DNA of 64,000 nt from NCBI GenBank assembly GCA_037176705.1, contig CM073889.1:102193890-102257889 (forward strand), in the 5' to 3' direction. This DNA comes from Molossus alvarezi. Taxonomy: Eukaryota; Chordata; Mammalia; Chiroptera; Molossidae. The number at the start of each line of letters is the position of its first letter. The stretch's first letter is position 1. Both the position numbers and the translations under genes were made by a program. Below, piece by piece: positions 56,961-64,000 of the stretch. Below the pieces are notes generated by a model. It did no database searches and was not told the DNA's origin. It was given only the letters and a program-made list of their open reading frames with translations.

Positions 56961-57942
56961 TGAATGACATTGCTCCAGAGTCCTGAGTATGGTACACAAT
57001 TTAAGTTCAGTGCTCACAGAGTATGTACTGTACATGAAAAAAGATACCTGAAATTATGTTCTTACAAAGAATTGGTTCCATCTCTTTTTGTTATGTATAG
57101 TTTTAAAAAGATGTCTATAAGAATAAAAATTAATACAGAACTTTCATTTTCTGAAAATGCATAACTAAAATACTGTTCAAGTCTAAATTATTGATTAAAT
57201 GTACTTACTAAGTAAAATCTAGCAACCAGTTTTCATTTATAAAAGATGAGCTATCAAATGGATATTTGTTTCTGTTCTATTCTTGGTTGTCTCATGATGT
57301 GACTTAACCTTATCCTTTCTCTTTCCTTTCTCTAAATTATTAGCCTCTAGAGAAATAAGATTCTACATTCTCCTTTGCAAAGGAGTTACTAACAAATTAA
57401 GACCAAAGCGTAATAATTATTAAGGGGTATGGAGCATTATTACTGCTCTCAGATAATTAAGAAAGCCCAAAGGAGATGGTGGGGGAGTAAGAAAAGCCTT
57501 ATTTTAGGGAAGGAAAAAAACAACAACTTCTTTTAAATGCTTCTTTAGCTTCATTCCTAAACCCACTCACTATCCCTCAAAGATAATTTTTTTCATACAA
57601 TTGAACAGCTCTAGTGTTCTGTTGAATTTACTAAAATGGAATCAGCTCTGTTGAGAACATTAATGCATGGTACCCTGAGAACATTAATATAAATCTCAAT
57701 GCTTTCTATTTGGATTCCATTTAAAGAAACTGTCGTAAAGAATGAAATACAACCAATATCTTTTTTCCTTCCCTGACAAGATCATACCTGTAACGGTGCA
57801 GGCACATTGCAACTTCATAGAAAATGGAATAGATTTATTATCTACTTTGGCTCTTGACCAATTTGTGATTTGCATATTGATGTGCGTCTAAATGTTAAAG
57901 TAACAACCTTAATATTTAAAATATTCAAGATAATTCAACTGC

Positions 57943-58020
57943 AGAAAAATGTTTTCCCTTTCCTAATTTTAAGTATATATTCTAGCAAATCGTGGATTCC
58001 TAAATAATCATTGAAATATC
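57943..58020 (+). repeat. 78-bp direct repeat, copy A (copy B at 58761-58838)
   Basis: AGAAAAATGTTTTCCCTTTC through TAATCA(T/C)TGAAATATC occurs twice, with 75 of 78 bases identical, 818 bp apart. It does not match the known repeats in the window. Confidence 0.92.
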
Positions 58021-58445
58021 TCATCTGAAGTTAGAATAAGATGTTTCCATGTAAGCAAAGAAAAAGCTCAATGCTTTGTTCCAAATTTTAATAAATTCAA
58101 CTGGGCCTAATTAGGACATGACTCTTATTGCCTAATTCCCTTAATCCTTGCAAGAAGTTATTCAGGTAAACTAGTGATTAGATTTTAAACAATTATTTTC
58201 CTTTCTTGGACAAGGAAAATCATGCCTCAGAGAAAAGTAAGTCAGGGTATGATACAGAAATGTGTTCATAGTTCAGTTGCATAAAATAGACAAATTAAGG
58301 TAAATGACCTTAGGGTACTTTGTATCTGTAACAGGTTTTTGCCAATACTCTTTTTCATGTGGCTATTTAATCTTGTGTTTTCCAAGTAACCATTTATTTG
58401 CCACTTTGCTGTTTAGGAAGTTATCCTAACATTCAGCATACTTTT

Positions 58446-58696
58446 TTTTTTTTTTTATCCTCACCCGAGGACATTTTTCCATTTTTCGTTCAGGTAGAGT
58501 GGGAGGGAGAGAGAGGAACAGAGAGAAAGAGAGAAACATCGATGTGAAAGGGACACATTGAGTGGCTGCCACCCGCACAGCCAACCAGGGCCGGGGACAA
58601 ACTGCAACCGAGGTATGTGCCCTTAGCGGGAACCGAACCCGGGTCTCTCTGGACCGCAGGCCGATGCTCTAACCGCTGAGCCAAACCGGCCAGGGC
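58446..58696 (-). mobile_element. Ves SINE (young)
   Basis: TATCCTCACCCGAGGACATT to CAAACCGGCCAGGGC. TSD TCAGCAT(A/G)CTTTT at 58433-58445 and 58697-58709. Confidence 0.94.
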
Positions 58697-58760
58697 TCAG
58701 CATGCTTTTTAAAGTTTTAAGACTAATGGGAAATCTATTCCCCAGTTTTCAATATGTTGT

Positions 58761-58838
58761 AGAAAAATGTTTTCCCTTTCCTAATTTTAAGTGTATATTC
58801 TAGCAAATCATGGATTCCTAAATAATCACTGAAATATC
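58761..58838 (+). repeat. 78-bp direct repeat, copy B
   Basis: Three differences from copy A (A/G, G/A, T/C, all transitions). A young Ves SINE lies between the two copies. Confidence 0.92.
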
Positions 58839-58869
58839 ACCAACATGTTAGGTATGTATAGTTAGTGAA

Positions 58870-59055
58870 TATGCATTTTATGCATGGCACCTATTCATTG
58901 TTCTAAGTATTCTACATGCATCATTACATTTCATCTTCACAATCACCCTCTGTCACTCGACCTGTTTTAGAGAGAAGGCCTCCAGGCACAGGTTAAACAC
59001 CTGCCCAAGCTCTCAGCTGGTGAGTGGCAAAGCACAGGCTCCTAACCTCAGCACC
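58870..59055 (+). repeat. MIR SINE
   Basis: CATTACATTTCATCTTCACA, AACACCTGCCCAAGCTCTCA and GAGTGGCAAAGCACAGGCTC match the MIR core. Confidence 0.65.
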
Positions 59056-59344
59056 AGTCCCGGGAAGAATTGCCTCTGTGATAGATGATATTATCTGAAT
59101 CGTAAATGCTTTATCTTCAAGAATTGTTATTGCAGATTAAAATCTTCACCTATTCCTATAAAATTAGTCTTAGGTTCTTTTTAATGCGTTTTACCAGTTC
59201 ATTTGATTTTTACTTTGTTTTCATTTATAATTCAAATACAATATAAAACATTAGTCTTCAGCACTTTGGTATTACATGTAAACACAAAAGATTTGTTTTT
59301 GAATATGATAAATTACAACAGATTTTCAGTTGCCAGTTCACTAA

Positions 59345-59556
59345 CATTTTTTTTAAGACACAGTGGCAGGGAGGGAGAGGAAGAGAGAGAAATATCAATG
59401 TGAGAGAGACACATTGATTAGTTGCCTCCTGCATGACCCTGACCAGGCCAGAGGATCAAACCTACAACCCAGGTATCTGCCCATGATTGGGAATCAAACT
59501 CGAGACCTTTCCGTCAGAGGACTAATGCTCTAACCGATGAGCCAAACCAGCCAGGA
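59345..59556 (-). mobile_element. Ves SINE, diverged
   Basis: TAAGACACAGTGGCAGGGAG to CAAACCAGCCAGGAC; the tail side is truncated. Confidence 0.85.
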
Positions 59557-60170
59557 CATCATCTTTTGATTTGGTCATCTTTACAGATTCACCAACTGCT
59601 GTCATTTCTGGGCAAATTGGTTTCAAGAATCTGCCAATGTCAATGTGGATTTTAATTGTAAGATATATTTTAAATGATATCTATTGCATTATATGCATAT
59701 ATGTAATGTTTTCCATTAAAAGGTGAGAACAGCTAGAAAGTAGTAATATGTATGTGTGGAATGAAGAATTTCTGAGGAGACCTATTTTAGCTAAATAATT
59801 GACTAAATAAAGTTTTTGCCTAATTTATTATCTAATGACCTTTAAAATTAACTGAAATTAAAATCATATTTTTGCAATTGATATTGTGTTCCCTTTGATA
59901 TCATCCCAAGCATTAATTGTTGACCTCAAGGTACCCACACGTAGCAAAAGTCACTGCTTAGCCTTTCTCACCTTGGTATCAAAAGATGGAATAGTCTTGC
60001 AGTAATTGCTTAAGGGAATACTAGTCTAAGAGGAATGCCTTGTGTAGAGTATAGATCTACTTGTTACCGGTGGTTCCAGGAATTAGTCTTCAAACCTCAC
60101 AATGGTGTGAATTGTTTTTTCTCTTTTGATAGTTGTGTGATATATTGTAATGAGATGTGTGTATTTTCTT

Positions 60171-60176
60171 AATAAA
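60171..60176 (+). terminator. Candidate distal poly(A) signal
   Basis: AATAAA followed 30-60 nt downstream by GT- and T-rich sequence, a well-formed signal. It would give a 3' UTR of about 6.4 kb that includes several SINEs. A long ME2 transcript is an inference from position and signal quality only. Confidence 0.4.
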
Positions 60177-60312
60177 ATGTTCCTATACATTAAAAAATGT
60201 GGTATGACTTTATTTTTCTTGTTTTTTACTGTCTAAAATGGGACTGATTTTTTTTTTTTTTTTTGCTTTGTTATTGAATTTATTTATATTACCATGGGAT
60301 CAAGTAGGCTGG

Positions 60313-60338
60313 GGTGTGTGTGTGTGTGTGTGTGTGTA
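60313..60338. repeat. (TG)n microsatellite
   Basis: About 12 TG units downstream of the distal poly(A) candidate. Confidence 0.92.
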
Positions 60339-60381
60339 TTTTAAGGTTTAATAATGCCAAGTTTTAAAAGTGCCCAATATA

Positions 60382-60625
60382 GCTCTGGCCGGTTTGGCTC
60401 AGCGATTAGAGCATCAGCCTGCGGTCCAGAGAGACCTGGGTTCGATTCCCGCTAAGGGCACATACCTAGGTTGCAGTTTTTCCCCGGCCCTGGTTGGTTA
60501 TGTGGGTGGCAGCCACTCGAGGTGTCCCTTTCACCTCGATGTTTCTCTCTCTCTCTCTCCTTCACTCCCTCCCACTCTATCTGAACAAAAAGTGGAAAAA
60601 TGTCCTCGGGTGAGGATAAAAAAAT
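60382..60625 (+). mobile_element. Ves SINE (young)
   Basis: Perfect 16-bp TSD AAAAGTGCCCAATATA at 60366-60381 and 60626-60641. Confidence 0.95.
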
Positions 60626-60654
60626 AAAAGTGCCCAATATATAGAAGCCTTTAA

Positions 60655-60760
60655 AAACAAGGTCATGGTGGTGAAAACATAATAGAATATACAGATGATG
60701 TATTATAGAATTGTACACCTAAAACCTATATAATTTTATTAATCTTCTCTCTAAAATCAA
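60655..60760 (+). mobile_element. L1 3'-end fragment
   Basis: Matches the end of the intron-3 L1 (compare 24500-24590): a GTACACCTAAAACCTATATA block and TTTTATTAAT. Confidence 0.55.
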
Positions 60761-61199
60761 TCATAAAAATAAAAATCCAGGGTTTTGTTGTTGTTTTTAA
60801 AGGTGCATGGGTTATAGGTAAAAGAAGATGGACCAGATGTTACTAACTGCTAAAAGTGAGTGATAATTATACATAAAGGTTCACTAAACATGTTTTCAAC
60901 TTTTGTGTATGTATTAAAGTTTTTTTAAATGAACAAAATGTTCTATCCACTATTCTCTAAAGATAGAATAAACTCTAAGGAGTTGTAGGAAACTTTGATG
61001 AATGGACAGGAACAAGCCATGAACCTCTGGAATGGGCAGGTCTATGGATGGTACAGCTGTGGGCGATCCAGAGCTGAGTTGTGATGAGAACCTGGCTGTA
61101 GAATGATCTATGTCCTGAGCACTTCTTAGCTAAGCAAGTATTAGGATAAATAAAGTTCAAGTTTTTTGCTAAATCCAGTGTTTAATACTATTCTAAATC

Positions 61200-61430
61200 A
61201 GACTAAATCCACCTTATTTTTCCATTACTACAACATTAAGTCTCATCCATCCTACAAGATCCAGCTCAAGTCCTACCTTAACTAATCTCATGGCTATGAT
61301 CCCCCTTTTTCCATAATCTTATCACTCCTTTTGCCTTCTCATTTATTCCTCATATTGTTAGTTTATTGTGTCCTGATACAGCTTTTCCCGACCTCAGTGT
61401 ATGCTCCTAAAATCAGGGGCTACAGACATA
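61200..61430 (+). repeat. LINE2-like fragment
   Basis: GATCCAGCTCAAGTCCTACC and GTATGCTCCTAAAATCAGGG are L2-like. It lies between the candidate distal poly(A) site and the CpG island. Confidence 0.5.
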
Positions 61431-62189
61431 TTTTAAAAATACTCTCAGCATCAAAAATATCATCCATAAAGTTGGAGCTCTATTAATACTCAAAGAAACA
61501 AAGGCTTTGAAGAGCCCAAAAAGTAGATTACTTAATGGTTTATTGAACAAAGCAGTGGGGTAGAGTGGGGTTGAGGATGGGGGACAAGTGTTCTTGGTTC
61601 CTCTCCCTGATAGTTTCAAAAAACCCCACAGACATAGCACCTCTATTGCTTATCTTTGGCTCCTGCATAATTTGACCACCTCGAGTATGTTGAGCAAAAA
61701 TCAGTGCATTTGGCGCTGCGTATGAGCTTGAAATACTTCTTCCCAATGTTAGAATTTAACCCGAATGAGATTTTTACCCCTGGTGGTTTGTGTCACCCCG
61801 TGCAGTTTCTGCGCACAGCAGGCCCGGGCTTGCACACGCAGTGTGGTGCCGAGAGAGCTCGTTTGCATGCTTGCGGCGAGTACAGCACAGGCAGCTTCGG
61901 GCTTTAAGCAGACTCCCGTGTATTCTTGGAATGGGGAAGTAGATGAAGAGCCGAGGCTCAGGGTCAACAACAGTGCTGCTGTAAACTCCGATTCAAAGGC
62001 ACATCACTGCTGATCCTTCTTAGGGCACCTCAAGCTTAAATTTTTAGGTTTAGTGGCTGAAAGATTCATGCCAACGAAAGAACAGAAATTACCCAAACAT
62101 GTGCATGAGTCAAGTAGAAGGAACCACACTCTCGTTTGAAAATAAGAAACAGAAAACAAAACAAACAGAAAACACAGAACAGTAAATAT

Positions 62190-63085
62190 TTTCATTCGTG
62201 GCGCCCCGGTCCTCACGGGTTCCCGCCACCATCCTACCCAGCGAGCTGGTGCTGGCAGGGAAGGAAGAGTGGGACCTGTCGGGGGGCCAGGTAAAGCGCC
62301 TCAAGCCGGTGCCTCGGCTCCCGGCGCCCAAGGGCCGGTTGGGCACCACCGAGCGTGGACCTCCGGCGCGTCCTAGAGCGGCCGCGCGTGGACACAGCCG
62401 GCGGCGCACTTCCGTCCGCGCCCGACGCCGCCCGGCCGACAGCTGGGTCTCGCTGTGGGCCTGCGCCTCCCTTGGCTCCGGCCGCGGGCCCCGGGGAGTG
62501 GGTGAGTGGGGCAGGGAGCGCCGGAGGGGATCGGGCCAGGGTCTGCGCCGCCGCGGCTCCCGCGCCGCGAGGCGCGCGCTTCCTCCCGGCTCGCGGCCCG
62601 GGCCCCGCGCCGAGTACCCAGGCCCGGGGAGCCCAGGAGCGAACACGCGCCTCCTCCACCCCCGCGGGCGGGAGCTTCCTCGGCCCCGCGCTCCAGCCGC
62701 CGCCCACCCGTCCTTTCGGGAGACTGACGCCGACTTGGAAGAGAGCCGGGGCTGCCAGTGGCCCGAGACCTGGCCTCTGGCCCTGACTCTGCCGTGGCCA
62801 CTCGCACATCTCCCCAGGCCGCGGTCTGTCTGCTGTAAAATGGAGGTGGCGGTGTCTGCCCGGCCTGCGCCACGGGGGTCGCGGGCGGGCCCTGCCTGCC
62901 TGGACACCGGTTCTCACCCGGCAGCCCGTAGAGCCCTTCAGGGAGCCTTGCCAAGGCTCCAGAAGCACCTGGCGGTTGTGATAGGCAGCGGGGACCGAGA
63001 GCCACTGACCCAGAGGGACGCTGTCGTGTGCTGTGTTCCCGACAGAAGGTGCACTTGGTCCCAGGTGGAGCCCCGGCCCGAGAAA
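62190..63085 (+). promoter_or_regulatory. CpG island, probable ELAC1 promoter and noncoding exon 1
   Basis: The only strongly GC- and CpG-rich stretch in the window apart from a small minisatellite. It contains a NotI-type GCGGCCGC at about 62379, several GC boxes and no TATA box. A consensus donor GTGAGT lies at 62502 on the + strand. In human chromosome 18 the next gene after ME2, in the same orientation, is ELAC1 (tRNase Z short form), so this is its likely promoter. No ELAC1 coding exon could be found to the right edge, so coding must start beyond the window. Long reading frames on both strands here are a GC-content effect. Confidence 0.55.
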
Positions 63086-63904
63086 GCAAGCGGCTGTTTT
63101 TAGTTTGTGTGGTTTGGTTTTTGTCCGAGAAGACGGGGACCAAATCTGGTTTGGTTACTTTTAATTCCTAGTGCCTAGAATGAACGGTACATGTCACAAA
63201 ACATGCACCGTTGATTAAATAAATGAATTTCTGAGTACTTCCCGACCTAGTGGAGGGGTTTTGCTTATTTGGTTTGTAACTTTTTATCATGGAAACTTTC
63301 AAGCATATAGGAAAATAAGATAGTGTACTGAACTCCCAACTCATAGTCAGTCTTCTTTGATTTATTACCCTCACCCCCTCTGGTTTATTTAAAGCAAATT
63401 TAAATGTAGCATTACATCAGTTAAATACTTGTTTATAAAACAGAACTTTTTAAAACATAAAACCATTATCAGTCAATCTAATAAGCATTTCATATTATCA
63501 TCTATCCACTCAGCAGTTACATTTCCCCATTTCTCATTTTTTCTCCTGCCATTTTCAGTTTGTGCAAATCAGGGTCCAAACATCTCTTACACATGTTTTA
63601 AAATCTCTGTCCCCTCCCTTTTTATCGCCCCCCCCCCCCTTTACTTGTTGAAGAAATCAATTCATTTGTCTGGTAAAGTTTCCTACATATAAGATTTGGC
63701 TTTTCCCCTCCTTGTGGTGTCCTTTAGTAAACTGATATTTAGATAACAGCCTTAAAGGATTGAGGTTCTACTTTTTGGCAAGAAAGCCTGATAGAGTTTC
63801 TGTGTCCTTCATATAATATCACATCAGGAGTTAAATAAGGTATTGTCTGTCTTGTGGCGTTAAGATTGATCAATGGACAGCTTCCTTACAATTGTACCAC
63901 AGGG

Positions 63905-63995
63905 TGCCCTGGTAGGGGGGGGTTCAGTTGGTTGGGGTGTTGTCCCATGCACTCAAAGGTTGTGAGTTCAGCCCTCTCTAAAATCAATAAACATA
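63905..63995 (+). mobile_element. Ves-type SINE with the middle deleted
   Basis: tRNA-like head (GCCCTGGTAGGGG to GGTTGTGAGTTC) joined directly to CCCTCTCTAAAATCAATAAA. About 120 central bases are missing. Confidence 0.75.
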
Positions 63996-64000
63996 TCCTT

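Larger units (their letters stand above)
54491..62189 (+). other. Downstream of proximal ME2 poly(A) site up to the CpG island
   Basis: Contains Ves SINEs (55200-55410, 55511-55767, 58446-58696, 59345-59556, 60382-60625), a hAT-Charlie MER5-like element (56660-56960), MIR (58870-59055), a 78-bp direct duplication (57943/58761), an L1 3' end (60655-60760) and L2-like sequence (61200-61430). Part may be a long ME2 3' UTR. 61450-62180 has no recognised repeat and becomes CpG-richer toward the island. Confidence 0.65.

Noticed and set aside
62110..63143. Several long open frames on both strands (up to 301 codons) in the GC-rich block
   Set aside because: They overlap each other on both strands, are rich in Arg, Pro, Ala and Gly as expected from CpG-rich DNA, and show no recognisable domain.

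Overview
This is a nuclear mammalian window, almost certainly from a bat of the vesper-bat group (Vespertilionoidea). The evidence is about 36 insertions of Ves-type tRNA-derived SINEs. Many are intact, with 10-18 bp target-site duplications (TSDs). Small Tc1/mariner-type DNA transposons and L1-derived 'half-L1' elements are also present. There is no bacterial-style gene content. Apart from ME2 exons, the short reading frames are SINE, LINE or CpG-island artefacts.

One protein-coding gene dominates: ME2, the mitochondrial NAD(P)-dependent malic enzyme, on the + strand. Fifteen coding exons run from the ATG at 7951 to the stop at 53755-53757. Every junction is GT/AG and the phases agree. The joined frame is 1,755 nt, or 584 residues plus stop, the same length as human ME2. 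Catalytic, metal, fumarate-site and ATP-exosite residues are present. Bases 1-7939 are best read as intron 1, with the noncoding first exon lying to the left of the window.

Layout. 1-7939: intron 1, with MIR, Tigger-type remnants, an LTR-like stretch, L1 pieces and many Ves SINEs. 7940-8058: exon 2 (start codon). 8059-15777: intron 2, with a half-L1 in sense orientation flanked by a perfect 13-bp TSD. 15778-15911: exon 3. 15912-28237: intron 3, filled largely by a decayed, roughly full-length L1 that was hit by SINEs, younger L1 ends and a mariner MITE. 28238-35913: exons 4-10, with L2 and a SINE cluster in intron 7. 35914-43353: introns 10-11, with a second half-L1 in antisense carrying a GC-rich minisatellite, and a Ves SINE split by a 171-bp DNA transposon. 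43354-53757: exons 12-16. 53758 to about 60190: 3' UTR and downstream DNA, with a proximal poly(A) signal at 54462 and a candidate distal one at 60171. 62190-63085: a dense CpG island with candidate splice donors. By human gene order (ME2 then ELAC1) it is most likely the promoter and noncoding first exon of ELAC1, but no ELAC1 coding sequence lies in the window.

No wholly new biological system is evident. The most interesting signals are transposon biology: a young ORF2-less L1 family with a VNTR in one 5' UTR, a very short tRNA-only Ves derivative seen three times, a target site used twice so that three TSD copies remain, two MITE types with TA duplications (one interrupting a SINE), and unexplained local duplications.
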